A stretch of DNA of 64,000 nt, taken from NCBI GenBank assembly GCA_036496605.1, contig DASXKV010000004.1:247298-311297 (forward strand). Direction: 5' to 3'. The notes under the pieces are model-generated. The model was not told where the DNA came from. It did no database searches and saw nothing but the letters and a program-made list of their open reading frames with translations. The first letter of the stretch is position 1; each line of letters begins with the position of its first letter. Below are positions 36,191 to 44,645 of this stretch, piece after piece. The stretch is from Gemmatimonadaceae bacterium (lineage in GTDB: Bacteria; Gemmatimonadota; Gemmatimonadetes; Gemmatimonadales; Gemmatimonadaceae). A program made the position numbers and the translations under genes.

Positions 36191-36218
36191 ACCTTGGCGG
36201 GCAGTGTCGCCGGTATGC

Positions 36219-36245
36219 GTCACGTATGCGCGACGATTGCGTCAC
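36219..36245. promoter_or_regulatory. Weak Pho-box-like repeat
   Basis: GTCAC at 36219 and 36241 are 22 bp apart (two 11-bp turns), with a weak GCGAC at 36230 between them. It lies 29 bp upstream of the GT4 start and about 170 bp before PAP2. The spacing of the strong units fits the pst boxes, but the units read GTCAC rather than GTTAC. Two further GTTAC words at 36295 and 36329 are 34 bp apart and out of phase. Confidence 0.35.
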
Positions 36246-36416
36246 GATCCTGAGACGTTGCCCGTTCCCGCGTGCCCTCGCGTGCCCCTCGTTCGTTACT
36301 GATCCGGCACGCGGTCCTGACGGGAAGCGTTACCTAGACGCCCTATGCTTACCCGAGCCGGTGATCGATCGGCGCTTCCGCTACCGGCCTCGTGCGTCTC
36401 CGGCAGGAGGTTTCTC

Positions 36417-36941
36417 ATGACGAGCGCCACACTGTTTACCCGTCTCGCCGACCGCGATCGCGCGCTCTTCGCGCGCTGTCTCGTCGATCAGGGTGCATCG
36501 CGTCGGCGACGCGTGTTCTGGACGACGATCACGCACCTCGGCGGCGTCTCGTGCTCGGTGTTCGCAGCGACGCTGCCGCTATTCCTCGGCGGTGCCGTCG
36601 CCGACGCGGCGCGGCAAACGCTCGCGATGCTCGTCTTCTCACACCTCGTTGTGCAAGTTGTAAAGCGAACGGTGAGCCGGCCGAGACCATCGAACGCGCT
36701 CGACTGCGTGACACTCGTGGTGGAGCCCGACCGATTCTCATTTCCCTCGGGGCACTCCGCTGCCGCGATGGCTGTGGCCTTTGGTTACGCGATGGCCTTT
36801 CCATCCCTTGCCGCGCCCCTGGTGGCGATTGCCTTTCTGGTTGGCGCGTCGCGAGTGTTTCTTGGTGTGCACTATCCGGGGGACGTGCTCGTCGGACAGC
36901 TGATCGCCGTGCTCACAGGGGTTGCTTGGCACCTCGCCTGA
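36417..36941 (+). CDS. PAP2-family phosphatase
   Basis: 174 residues, five or so membrane segments. The phosphatase motif set is complete: KRTVSRPRPS, PSGHSA and SRVFLGVHYPGDVLVG. Such enzymes dephosphorylate phosphatidic acid, undecaprenyl pyrophosphate or related lipids outside the membrane. The ATG at 36417 has AGGAGG just upstream; the frame is open to 36345 without coding features. Divergent from the GT4 gene, it could supply diacylglycerol for glycolipid synthesis when phosphate is short. Confidence 0.85.
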   Translation: MTSATLFTRLADRDRALFARCLVDQGASRRRRVFWTTITHLGGVSCSVFAATLPLFLGGAVADAARQTLAMLVFSHLVVQVVKRTVSRPRPSNALDCVTLVVEPDRFSFPSGHSAAAMAVAFGYAMAFPSLAAPLVAIAFLVGASRVFLGVHYPGDVLVGQLIAVLTGVAWHLA

Positions 36942-37205
36942 CTTCGGGCTCGGGGTCATCACCAGGTGAAAGGCTCGCTGGCGAGTCTGACGCCAGTGCC
37001 GAAGGACGGCTCCGATGCCCAGAGGGAGCGCCTCGACGTCGGTCGAGATCATGAGCTGGACGCGGAGCACGCGCACATTTGGAGGAAGCGCGTCGCACGC
37101 CTCGCGCAGCTCGGTGATATGTGACTCGGGTAATCCACCGTTCAAGTAGATCGTCGCGGACATGCCGTCGACACACTCGATCTCGAACCAGTCGGCTTGG
37201 TTCAT
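36738..37205 (-). CDS. Possible STAS-like protein
   Basis: Up to 155 residues from the ATG at 37205. The first 85 or so (SATIYLNGGLPESHITELRE, VRVLRVQLMISTDVEALPLGIGAVLRHWR) look like a STAS/anti-anti-sigma fold. After residue 88 the frame runs on the opposite strand of the PAP2 3' end for 204 bases, becoming basic and repetitive, and there is no earlier stop. The true end may be lost by a frameshift or the extension may be real. No strong ribosome-binding site. Confidence 0.45.
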   Translation of the reverse strand: MNQADWFEIECVDGMSATIYLNGGLPESHITELREACDALPPNVRVLRVQLMISTDVEALPLGIGAVLRHWRQTRQRAFHLVMTPSPKSGEVPSNPCEHGDQLSDEHVPRIVHTKKHSRRANQKGNRHQGRGKGWKGHRVTKGHSHRGSGVPRGK

Positions 37206-37330
37206 GGGCGCTCGCTTGAAGGGAATGGCACTACCCGCGAACAGAACCAAGGGTACGTAACGGACTGCCGTTTGCCGTAGCTCCGATCCCGTAACGATCC
37301 GCTTCGGACGACACCTCAGATAGGCATCAG

Positions 37331-38116
37331 ATGTCTCTTGCTTCCGCTGCGACAACCGATCATCTGCCGGCGCCATCTCCCGACGCCATCGCTGATCTCA
37401 CACGCCCCGACGGACGCGTCCTCATTCTCGGTGAGCACCTGTCTCGGCTGCGCGATCTCGCGGAGGGATTGCTGCGCGTGGGCTGCCGCGTCGAGATCGC
37501 AGCGCTTCCGGGCAGCCACACCGGTGCATCGTTAGGTATCGTCGATCATCGCCTAACAGTTGTCGACGCGATTCAGCTCCGGCGCACCAGTGCCGACGCG
37601 GTGCATGCGGCCCGCGCCGACGCTCTCACGCAGCCGATCGTTGCGGTGACGCTCGCCGACGGCGTTCGACATCGGTTGGCCGGCGCGCAGTACGTCGTCG
37701 CCCATATCGACGAGGATGGCGATCTGCGCAACACGCCGCAGCTCGTTCGGGACATTCTTTCGATATGGAGCGACGTCCGCCCGCTGCTTGTTCCCGGTGA
37801 TCTTCGCGTCGATCGACTTGGCCGTCGCGCGTCGGTTCGCGGCCGACGGCTCGCACTGCGGCCGTTCGATTTTCGCGTCTTGCGCGTTCTCGCCGAGCAC
37901 TTTCGATCGGGATGCACGATCGGCGAGCTCTGCGCGGCGGCGTCCCGCTCGCCTGTGACCGAGCAACGCGCCGCGGCCGACGTTCGTCAAGCCCTCGAGC
38001 GGTTACGCTCGCGCTTCCGGCGATCGGATGTCGTGGTTCTGTCGACGCCGGACGGACGCTATCGCCTAACGACCCGCGTCGGGCAACCCACGCGTCGCGT
38101 CGGTCGCGGCGACTGA
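37331..38116 (+). CDS. Atypical response regulator, winged helix
   Basis: 261 residues. Residues about 28-150 follow the receiver pattern but lack the N-terminal acidic pair (VLILGEHLS in its place), and the conserved Lys is replaced (QYVVAHIDED). An Asp at LTVVDAIQL may remain. Residues about 160-250 are an OmpR/PhoB-type winged helix (RPFDFRVLRVLAEHF, AADVRQALERLR, TPDGRYRLTT). It probably binds DNA without normal phosphorylation. It lies between the STAS-like gene and phoB. Confidence 0.75.
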   Translation: MSLASAATTDHLPAPSPDAIADLTRPDGRVLILGEHLSRLRDLAEGLLRVGCRVEIAALPGSHTGASLGIVDHRLTVVDAIQLRRTSADAVHAARADALTQPIVAVTLADGVRHRLAGAQYVVAHIDEDGDLRNTPQLVRDILSIWSDVRPLLVPGDLRVDRLGRRASVRGRRLALRPFDFRVLRVLAEHFRSGCTIGELCAAASRSPVTEQRAAADVRQALERLRSRFRRSDVVVLSTPDGRYRLTTRVGQPTRRVGRGD

Positions 38117-38123
38117 ACGCGCT

Positions 38124-38339
38124 CTAGAGGCGCTCGGCAACCTCACAGAGCTTCACGAGCTCCTTCGACGAGCGCTTGGCCCAGTCGACGGGGAATTCCG
38201 CGGTGCGCCGCGTCTCGTAGCGATTGAGGAAATACAGAGTCCGCTCTCTGTCTGATTGGCCTTGACCCGTTCGTCGCTTGCTCGACTCGACGACTTCCCA
38301 TTGCCAGCCGGCCTGATCTCGGAATCTGATCTCACTCAT
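38124..38339 (-). CDS. Small conserved-looking protein
   Basis: 71 residues from the ATG at 38339: MSEIRFRDQAGWQWEVVESS, a Tyr/Arg middle (TLYFLNRYETRRTAEFP), then a helical end (SSKELVKLCEVAERL). The composition is protein-like and the size ordinary; the longer frame from 38579 has an unlikely N-terminus. It ends seven bases from the convergent atypical regulator and is divergent from phoB. Function not recognised. Confidence 0.65.
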   Translation of the reverse strand: MSEIRFRDQAGWQWEVVESSKRRTGQGQSDRERTLYFLNRYETRRTAEFPVDWAKRSSKELVKLCEVAERL

Positions 38340-38563
38340 GTGACAAAATCGTGGAGGGTATTGGCGGGAGGGGACTCCGCGCTGGTCCGGTAACCTACTC
38401 ATGATCGATCCGAGTCCACCAGTTGGCGCCGTGTAACAGTGTCGCTGCCATTCATGCGGAGTTCCTTCGGGTTTTATTGCATCGCTGTCAGCCGGTCTCC
38501 CGATACGATATCGTGACGCAGAATCGGTCGCCGCTGACGGCGCGGTCCCGATAGTTTTTTGTC

Positions 38564-39340
38564 GTGCACGACGCTTCATCGACCTCCGCGCACTCGTCCG
38601 CGACTCGCGTTGGCTATTCGAGTCCGGTCAACACGTCGTTCGGTGCTGGCGAGCGAGTGCTCGTCGTCGACGACGAACCCGACATTACCGCGCTCGTCGC
38701 CTATCATCTCGCGAAAGCGGGCTTCCGTGTGTCGACGGCCGCGACCGGACTCGACGCGCTGCGCGCAGTGCGCGAGGAATGTCCCTCAATCATCGTGCTC
38801 GACCGCATGTTGCCGGGGATGACCGGCGACGAAGTGCTCGCGACGCTCCGCGCCGATCAATCGACGCATGAGGTGCCGGTGCTGATGCTTACCGCCCGCC
38901 GCGAAGAGGTGGATCGGGTGAAGGGACTGGTGTTGGGCGCCGACGATTATCTAACGAAACCCTTCAGCACGCAGGAGTTGGTGCTCCGCGTAGGCGCGAT
39001 TCTTCGTCGCTCGCGCGTCGCAGCGATCAGCAGCGACGTGGTGACCGTCGGGCCGCTCGTGATCGATCGCGCGCACCATCGCGTCACGATCGCGGGACGT
39101 CACGTCGAGCTCACCGCGACAGAATTCAAGTTGTTGCTCACGCTCGCGACGCGCCGGGGGCGCGTGCAGAGCCGCGCGCAGTTGCTCGAGGATGTGTGGG
39201 AGGCGGCGCCCGACGTGCAGACGCGCACCGTCGACATGCACGTGCAGCGGCTGCGCGCGAAGCTCGGCACCGAAGTCGAGTTGATCGAAACGATCCGCGG
39301 CTTCGGCTATCGTCTGCGCGTCGTCAACGGCAGCGCGTGA
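38564..39340 (+). CDS. phoB: PhoB-like response regulator
   Basis: 258 residues. Receiver about 30-145 with D36/D37, phospho-acceptor D80, T110 and K132, followed by an OmpR-type winged helix (about 165-255: VELTATEFKLLLTLATRRGRVQSRAQLLEDVW, RTVDMHVQRLRAKLG). PhoB binds 11-bp direct repeats and activates phosphate-uptake genes. Three such arrays lie immediately downstream. GTG start at 38564. No PhoR histidine kinase gene is adjacent, which is unusual. Confidence 0.9.
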   Translation: MHDASSTSAHSSATRVGYSSPVNTSFGAGERVLVVDDEPDITALVAYHLAKAGFRVSTAATGLDALRAVREECPSIIVLDRMLPGMTGDEVLATLRADQSTHEVPVLMLTARREEVDRVKGLVLGADDYLTKPFSTQELVLRVGAILRRSRVAAISSDVVTVGPLVIDRAHHRVTIAGRHVELTATEFKLLLTLATRRGRVQSRAQLLEDVWEAAPDVQTRTVDMHVQRLRAKLGTEVELIETIRGFGYRLRVVNGSA

Positions 39341-39370
39341 CGGATGACTGCGGGCTGGTTGTTGGTTGCT

Positions 39371-39399
39371 GGTTATTGGTTGCTCGTGAACCAATCACC
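39371..39399 (+). terminator. Hairpin after phoB, GGT/GATTGG type
   Basis: GGTTATTGGTT (39371-39381) pairs with AACCAATCACC (39389-39399) at ten of eleven positions around the loop GCTCGTG. It is 30 bp after the phoB stop and inside a longer run of GGTTG and CCAAAC words (39356-39418). It belongs to the same word family as 26008-26057. Confidence 0.6.
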
Positions 39400-39432
39400 A
39401 AACCAAACCAAACCAACACCACCCACGAGCTC

Positions 39433-39486
39433 GTAACATTCCCGTTACGGAGCACGCACTCGGCCGTTACGAGTGACAGCTAGCCT
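39433..39486 (+). promoter_or_regulatory. Pho box and -10 of pstS1
   Basis: Units in 11-bp phase: GTAAC (39433), GTTAC (39444), a weak CGCAC (39455) and GTTAC (39466). Ten bases after the last unit comes TAGCCT (39481-39486), a possible -10. The start of pstS1 is 36 bp further on. The same order, strong-strong-weak-strong, occurs before pstS2 and the porin. Confidence 0.75.
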
Positions 39487-39521
39487 GAGTGGACCACACC
39501 CACCACCACTCAGGAGCACAC

Positions 39522-40586
39522 GTGAAAACTCTCGTTCGGACGATCGCGACGGGCGGACTCCTTCTTGCCAGCGTCGCCGCGCTTGCGAGTGCGCAGGACA
39601 CGGGCGGCGCCGATCTCACTGGCGCGGGCGCTACTTTCCCCTACCCGATCTACTCGAAGTGGTTCAGCGACTACGCCGCGAAAACCGGCGTCAAGATCAA
39701 TTATCAACCGATTGGATCCGGCGGCGGCATTCGCCAGCTCTCGGAGCAGACCGTGGACTTCGGCGCGAGCGACGCCCCGATGAGCGATGAGGAGATGGGG
39801 AAGGCCAAAGGCGGTGCCGTTCTCCACTTCCCGACGGTTCTCGGCGCTGTCGTCATAACCTACAACCTGCCCACCGTGACGCGGTCGCTCCGCCTAACGG
39901 GTGATGTCGTCGCCGACATCTTTCTCGGCCAGGTCACGAAGTGGAACGATGCGAAGATTGCTGCCATGAATCCTGGCGCGAAACTCCCGTCAATGGACAT
40001 CCTCGTCGTGCACCGCGCGGAGGCGAGCGGCACCAACTACATCTTCACCGATTACCTGACGGCAGTGAGTCCCGCGTTCGCCTCCGGCCCAGGCAAGGGG
40101 AAAGAGGTGAAATGGCCGGTTGGACTCGGCGGTAAGGGCAACGACGGCGTCACCGGCCAGGTGAAGCAGACGCCGGGCGCCATCGGTTACGTCGAGCTCG
40201 CGTACGCCAAGCAGAACAAACTGCCCTATGCGCTGCTCAAGAATGCCGCTGGTCAATTTGTCGCACCGACGATCGAGAGTGTGACCGCCGCCGCGGCCGG
40301 TGCCGCGAAGACGCTTCCGGGAAATACTGACTTCCGCGTTTCGATCGTGAACGCGCCGGGTCGTGAGGCATATCCGATCTCGTCCTTTACGTGGCTCCTC
40401 GTTTATGCGAACCAGGCCGACGCCACCAAGGGGAAGAAGCTCATCGACTTCATGCGCTGGGCATTCCACGCGGGCGAACAATCGGCGGGCACGCTCGACT
40501 ACGCGCCCCTTCCGACCAACATGGTCGCGATGCTCGACAAGCGCTTAGGCACGATCAAGTTCGGTACGCTTGGAATGGCGAAGTAA
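39522..40586 (+). CDS. pstS: Phosphate-binding protein PstS, copy 1
   Basis: 354 residues with a cleavable signal peptide (GGLLLASVAALASAQD) and no lipobox, so a soluble periplasmic protein. Phosphate-binding segments are clear: TGAGATFPYPIYSKWF, GSGGGIRQL, DFGASDAPM and HRAEASGTNYIF. The GTG at 39522 follows CAGGAG; the frame is open to 39489. It is very similar to PstS copy 2 at 40837, so the two arose by tandem duplication, but copy 2 is lipid-anchored. It is preceded by a Pho box and has no transporter gene directly after it. Confidence 0.93.
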   Translation: MKTLVRTIATGGLLLASVAALASAQDTGGADLTGAGATFPYPIYSKWFSDYAAKTGVKINYQPIGSGGGIRQLSEQTVDFGASDAPMSDEEMGKAKGGAVLHFPTVLGAVVITYNLPTVTRSLRLTGDVVADIFLGQVTKWNDAKIAAMNPGAKLPSMDILVVHRAEASGTNYIFTDYLTAVSPAFASGPGKGKEVKWPVGLGGKGNDGVTGQVKQTPGAIGYVELAYAKQNKLPYALLKNAAGQFVAPTIESVTAAAAGAAKTLPGNTDFRVSIVNAPGREAYPISSFTWLLVYANQADATKGKKLIDFMRWAFHAGEQSAGTLDYAPLPTNMVAMLDKRLGTIKFGTLGMAK

Positions 40587-40731
40587 AGGGGGTTACAGCA
40601 GGGATTAGGCGTCGAGATTTAGTGTCTCAGAACGAAGCGTTGATTTGGTAGAGTACGCCGCACGCCACCGGATCCGCGCTTCGTTCTCCTTTTCTTCCCG
40701 GACACATCCGCTGATGTTATCCGGTTCCCGT

Positions 40732-40769
40732 TACACGTCTGTTACAAAACGTTCCGGGGCGCGTTACCC
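40732..40769 (+). promoter_or_regulatory. Pho box of pstS2
   Basis: GTTAC at 40732, 40743 and 40765, that is 11 and 22 bp apart, with a poor unit at the intervening 40754. It ends 67 bp before the pstS2 start. It lies in a 250-base gap after pstS1, so the second pstS and the transporter genes have their own control. Confidence 0.75.
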
Positions 40770-40836
40770 AGGCCGGCGAACGTCGTGAGACGGCCCGAGT
40801 CCGTCGGACCATGGAAACCACCTACCGGAGCGAATT

Positions 40837-41952
40837 GTGAAGCTTCTCTCCTTCGCCATCGCGACGACCGTCGTCGTCGCCGGCTGTTCCACCAAGTCTG
40901 ACAACGCGCGAAAGGACAGCGCCGGCGGCGTGACCGCGCAGAGTAGCGGTGCGGCTGCGGCGACAACGAGCGGCGCGTCGGACGCGCAGCTAACAGGTGC
41001 GGGCGCGACCTTCCCGTATCCCATTTATTCCAAGTGGTTCACTGATTACGCCGGCAAGACCGGAGTGAAGATCAACTACCAGCCGATTGGCTCCGGCGGC
41101 GGCATTCGCCAGCTCTCCGAGCAGACGGTCGACTTCGGCGCGAGTGACGCACCGATGACCGACGACGAGATGTCGAAGGCGAAGGGCGGTCCGATCCAAC
41201 ACATCCCCACCGTCCTCGGCGCCGTTTGTGTCACGTACAACTTGCCTGAAGTTACCAAGCCACTCGATCTCACCGGCGATGTCATCGCCGACATGTTTCT
41301 CGGCAGGATTACGAAGTGGAACGATCCGCGGATCGGCGCGCTCAATAAGGGCGTCACCCTGCCTAACCGCGATATCGTCGTCGTTCATCGCGCGGAGGCG
41401 AGCGGCACAAACTATATCTTCACGGAATACCTAACGAAGGTGAGCACGGCATTCGCGTCCAGTCCGGGGAAAGGAAAGGAGGTCCAGTGGCCGGTCGGAC
41501 TCGGCGCAAAGGGCAACGACGGTGTTACGGGCCAAGTGAAACAGACCCCCGGCGCCCTGGGGTACGTTGAGCTTGCGTATGCGCGCCAGAACAAGCTCCC
41601 GACGGCTGCGATCCGGAATGCCGCTGGCCAGTTCGTCCAGCCATCGATCGAGGCGGTGACCGCAGCCGCCGCGGGTGTCTCGCAGAAGCTGCCGGCCAGC
41701 ACGGACTATCGTCTCTCGATCACGAACGCGCCGGGTGCGCAGGCCTACCCGATCTCCTCATTCACCTGGATCCTCGTCTACAAGACGCAGCCTAACGCGG
41801 ACAAGGCGAGGAAATTGATGGATTTCCTGAAGTGGGCACTCCACGACGGCGAACAGTCCGCGGCCAGTCTCGACTACGCTCCGCTGCCTGCGCTGCTCGT
41901 GACGCGCCTCGATTCGACGCTCGCCACGATCAAGGTAGGCGCGACGCCGTGA
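40837..41952 (+). CDS. pstS: Phosphate-binding lipoprotein PstS, copy 2
   Basis: 371 residues. The lipobox VVAGCS (Cys about 14) anchors it to the membrane, followed by a Ser/Ala/Thr linker of about 35 residues. The binding domain closely follows copy 1 (TGAGATFPYPIYSKWF, GSGGGIRQLSEQTVDFGASDAPM, HRAEASGTNYIF). GTG start at 40837. Its stop overlaps the pstC start (GTGA), so it is the dedicated binding protein of the Pst transporter. Confidence 0.93.
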   Translation: MKLLSFAIATTVVVAGCSTKSDNARKDSAGGVTAQSSGAAAATTSGASDAQLTGAGATFPYPIYSKWFTDYAGKTGVKINYQPIGSGGGIRQLSEQTVDFGASDAPMTDDEMSKAKGGPIQHIPTVLGAVCVTYNLPEVTKPLDLTGDVIADMFLGRITKWNDPRIGALNKGVTLPNRDIVVVHRAEASGTNYIFTEYLTKVSTAFASSPGKGKEVQWPVGLGAKGNDGVTGQVKQTPGALGYVELAYARQNKLPTAAIRNAAGQFVQPSIEAVTAAAAGVSQKLPASTDYRLSITNAPGAQAYPISSFTWILVYKTQPNADKARKLMDFLKWALHDGEQSAASLDYAPLPALLVTRLDSTLATIKVGATP

Positions 41953-42947
41953 CCGACGTCGTCGCGCGCGACCCATCGCAAGCGACAGCCGCGACGGGCA
42001 CGCCAACGCGTCCGTCGCGGAGTTGGACTGAGATCGGCAGCGAGATCGGGGATCGGATCTACTCATGGTCGATCACCGGCTTCGCCGCGCTCGTCCCGAT
42101 TCTCCTGCTTCTCATTTTCATCTCGGTTGGGATCGCGGCGTGGCCGGCACTGCGCACCTTCGGCTTCACGTTCCTCACCTCGAGCGACTGGGACCCGGTC
42201 GCTGGACACTTCGGCGCGGCTCCGGCGATCTACGGAACGATCGTCTCATCGATCCTCGCGCTGGTCATCGCGACGCCGCTCGCGTTAGGCGTCGCAGTGT
42301 TTCTGTCGGAGTTCGCGCCCAACTGGCTGCGCGGGCCCGTTGCCTTCGCCGTCGATCTGCTCGCCGCAGTGCCGAGCGTGATTTACGGGCTCTGGGGCAT
42401 CTTCGTTCTCATCCCGTTTTTGCGTGAGTTCCTCATGCCGTTTCTTCGTGACACGCTGCATCTCGGCGTGTTGCCGCTCTTCGCCGGCCCCGCGTACGGC
42501 TCGAGTATGCTCGCCGCGGGCCTCATCCTGGCGATCATGTGCCTGCCGTACATCTCCGCGGTCACGCGCGAGGTACTGATGGCGGTGCCACGATCGCAGC
42601 GTGAAGCGGCGGTGGGTCTCGGCGCGACGCGCTGGGAAGTGATTCGCGACGCCGTCATCCCGTACGCGCGCTCCGGCATCATCGGTGGAATCATCCTCGG
42701 CCTTGGACGCGCGTTAGGCGAGACGATGGCGGTGACGATGCTCATCGGCAACCGCCACGAAATTGCGGCGTCGCTATTCGCGCCTGGTTATACGATGGCA
42801 TCCCTCATTGCGAATGAATTCAGCGAAGCGACCGGCGATCTCCATCTCTCCGCGCTCATGGCGGTCGGGTTCGTGCTCTTGCTCGTGACGTTCCTCGTGA
42901 ATGCACTCGCGCGCTGGCTCGTCTGGCAGACGGCCAAGGAGCGCTGA
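41949..42947 (+). CDS. pstC: Phosphate ABC transporter permease PstC
   Basis: 332 residues, about six membrane segments after a 35-residue cytoplasmic start. The EAA loop is EVLMAVPRSQREAAVGLGATRWEV. The GTG at 41949 overlaps the pstS2 stop, which fixes the start although the frame is open to 41832. It pairs with PstA, which follows with a one-base overlap (TGATG). It forms the inner-membrane channel for phosphate import. Confidence 0.93.
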   Translation: MTDVVARDPSQATAATGTPTRPSRSWTEIGSEIGDRIYSWSITGFAALVPILLLLIFISVGIAAWPALRTFGFTFLTSSDWDPVAGHFGAAPAIYGTIVSSILALVIATPLALGVAVFLSEFAPNWLRGPVAFAVDLLAAVPSVIYGLWGIFVLIPFLREFLMPFLRDTLHLGVLPLFAGPAYGSSMLAAGLILAIMCLPYISAVTREVLMAVPRSQREAAVGLGATRWEVIRDAVIPYARSGIIGGIILGLGRALGETMAVTMLIGNRHEIAASLFAPGYTMASLIANEFSEATGDLHLSALMAVGFVLLLVTFLVNALARWLVWQTAKER

Positions 42948-43861
42948 TGGCGACCGCGCAGACCACCCGGAGAGGGGCGCCGAGCGGCCGCCAACGCGCC
43001 GTCGCCGAGCGAACGCAGCGCTCGATTCGAAGGCGTCGCGCGCGGAGTCATGTCATGATCGGGCTGATGTACGTCGCGGCGGTGATCGCGACGCTGCCGC
43101 TATTGCTGATCGTGATTCACCTCATCCGCCTCGGCGCGTCGTCGATAAACCTTGCTTTCTTCACGCAAACGCAGCGGCCGCCGGGGGAGGCGGGTGGCGG
43201 CATGGCCAACGCCATCGTCGGCACGCTCATTCTCATCGGCATCTCGGGCATTGTCGGACTTCCAATCGGTATCGGCGCCGGTCTGTATCTCGCCGAGAAG
43301 CGGGCGACGCTCCTGGCGACGACGGTCCGCTTTCTCGCCGATGTGCTGAATGGCCTTCCGTCGATCGTGATGGGCATCTTCGCCTGGCAACTGCTCGTGA
43401 AGCCGGTGCAGCACTTCTCGGCGCTCGCTGGCGGCATCGCGTTAGGCGCGATGATGATTCCGATGGTGACGCGGACGACCGAAGAGATGGTGCGGCTCGT
43501 GCCGATTTCGCTTCGCGAAGCGGCGCTCGCATTGGGCTACTCGCGCTGGCGGACGTCGTTGTCGATCGTCCTGCGCACGGCGCTCGGTGGTATCGTGACG
43601 GGTGCGCTCGTGGCGATGGCCCGCATCGCCGGCGAGACGGCACCGCTACTGTTCACGGCGTTAGGCAACCAGTTCTGGTCGACGTCGCTTCGGGCGCCGA
43701 TCGCGGCGCTTCCTTTGCAGATCTACAACTATGCAATCAGCCCCTACGACGACTGGCACGCGCAAGCCTGGGCGGCCGCCATCGTCCTCGTCGGCATTGT
43801 CTTCATCATCAGCCTCGCCGCGCGTGTCGCTACCCGACGACGCTACGGCACCGGCGACTGA
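42947..43861 (+). CDS. pstA: Phosphate ABC transporter permease PstA
   Basis: 304 residues with six membrane segments. The N-terminal 40 residues are Arg-rich and cytoplasmic. The conserved loop is [34 protein letters not shown] overlaps the pstC stop. Partner of PstC in the Pst phosphate importer; pstB follows after 13 bases. Confidence 0.93.
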   Translation: MATAQTTRRGAPSGRQRAVAERTQRSIRRRRARSHVMIGLMYVAAVIATLPLLLIVIHLIRLGASSINLAFFTQTQRPPGEAGGGMANAIVGTLILIGISGIVGLPIGIGAGLYLAEKRATLLATTVRFLADVLNGLPSIVMGIFAWQLLVKPVQHFSALAGGIALGAMMIPMVTRTTEEMVRLVPISLREAALALGYSRWRTSLSIVLRTALGGIVTGALVAMARIAGETAPLLFTALGNQFWSTSLRAPIAALPLQIYNYAISPYDDWHAQAWAAAIVLVGIVFIISLAARVATRRRYGTGD

Positions 43862-43874
43862 CCGATCCCGGCCC

Positions 43875-44645
43875 ATGTCCCAGGCTGCCTCGGCGGTTCG
43901 CCTCGCCGTGGAGGACCTCAACGCGTACTTTGGTGAGATCCACGCCGTCAGACACGTGTCGGTGGCGCTGCCCGATAGCCACGTCACGGCGATCATCGGG
44001 CCGTCGGGCTGTGGCAAATCGACCTTCTTGCGCTGCCTCAATCGCATGCACGAGACGATCCCGCATGCGCGTGCGACGGGCAGAGTACTTCTGGACGGCC
44101 AGGACATCTATGGTGTGAGTCCCGTCGCCGTTAGGCGGCAGATCGGCATGGTTTTTCAGCGGCCGACGCCATTCCCGACGATGTCCATTCGCGACAACGT
44201 CGCCGCGGGACTGATCGTGATGGACCACAAACCGAACGGCAAACGAACCGACGAGATCGTCGAGCGGGCGTTGAAGCGTGCCGCGCTCTGGGACGAGGTG
44301 GGCGATCGTTTGAAGACGAGCGCCACCGGCCTCTCCGGTGGTCAACAGCAGCGCCTGTGCATTGCCCGGGCACTCGCGACCGATCCCGAAGTGCTGTTGC
44401 TCGACGAGCCGACGGCCTCGCTCGATCCGATCTCGACGCAGAAGGTGGAGGAGCTCATCTACGAGCTGCGCACCGACGTCACCGTCGTCATCGTCACGCA
44501 CAATATGCAGCAGGCCGCGCGCGTGTCCGACCAGACCGCGTTCTTCCTTGGCGGCGAGCTGATCGAAGTTGCCCCGACGGAGACAATGTTCACGAGCCCG
44601 GCCGACGAACGCACCGAGTCTTACATCACCGGACGTTTCGGATGA
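43875..44645 (+). CDS. pstB: Phosphate ABC transporter ATPase PstB, copy 1
   Basis: 256 residues. Walker A GPSGCGKS, signature [16 protein letters not shown], Walker [13 protein letters not shown] and switch His in [15 protein letters not shown]. The ATG at 43875 is chosen by alignment to copy 2 and family length. The last four bases overlap the start of a second pstB, so both are translated together and could form a heterodimeric ATPase. Confidence 0.93.
   Translation: MSQAASAVRLAVEDLNAYFGEIHAVRHVSVALPDSHVTAIIGPSGCGKSTFLRCLNRMHETIPHARATGRVLLDGQDIYGVSPVAVRRQIGMVFQRPTPFPTMSIRDNVAAGLIVMDHKPNGKRTDEIVERALKRAALWDEVGDRLKTSATGLSGGQQQRLCIARALATDPEVLLLDEPTASLDPISTQKVEELIYELRTDVTVVIVTHNMQQAARVSDQTAFFLGGELIEVAPTETMFTSPADERTESYITGRFG

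Noticed and set aside
37256..37294. GTAAC words at 37256 and 37290 as a Pho box for the STAS-like gene
   Set aside because: Distance is 34 bp, out of 11-bp phase, and no intermediate unit fits.
39356..39418. Run of GGTTG and CCAAAC words as a CRISPR or tandem array
   Set aside because: Words are short and irregular, and there are no spacers; the stretch folds as a hairpin after phoB.
42901..44118. 405-codon open frame across pstC/pstA/pstB
   Set aside because: Its product is Arg/His/Asp-rich without any pattern; pstA and pstB in other frames explain the region.
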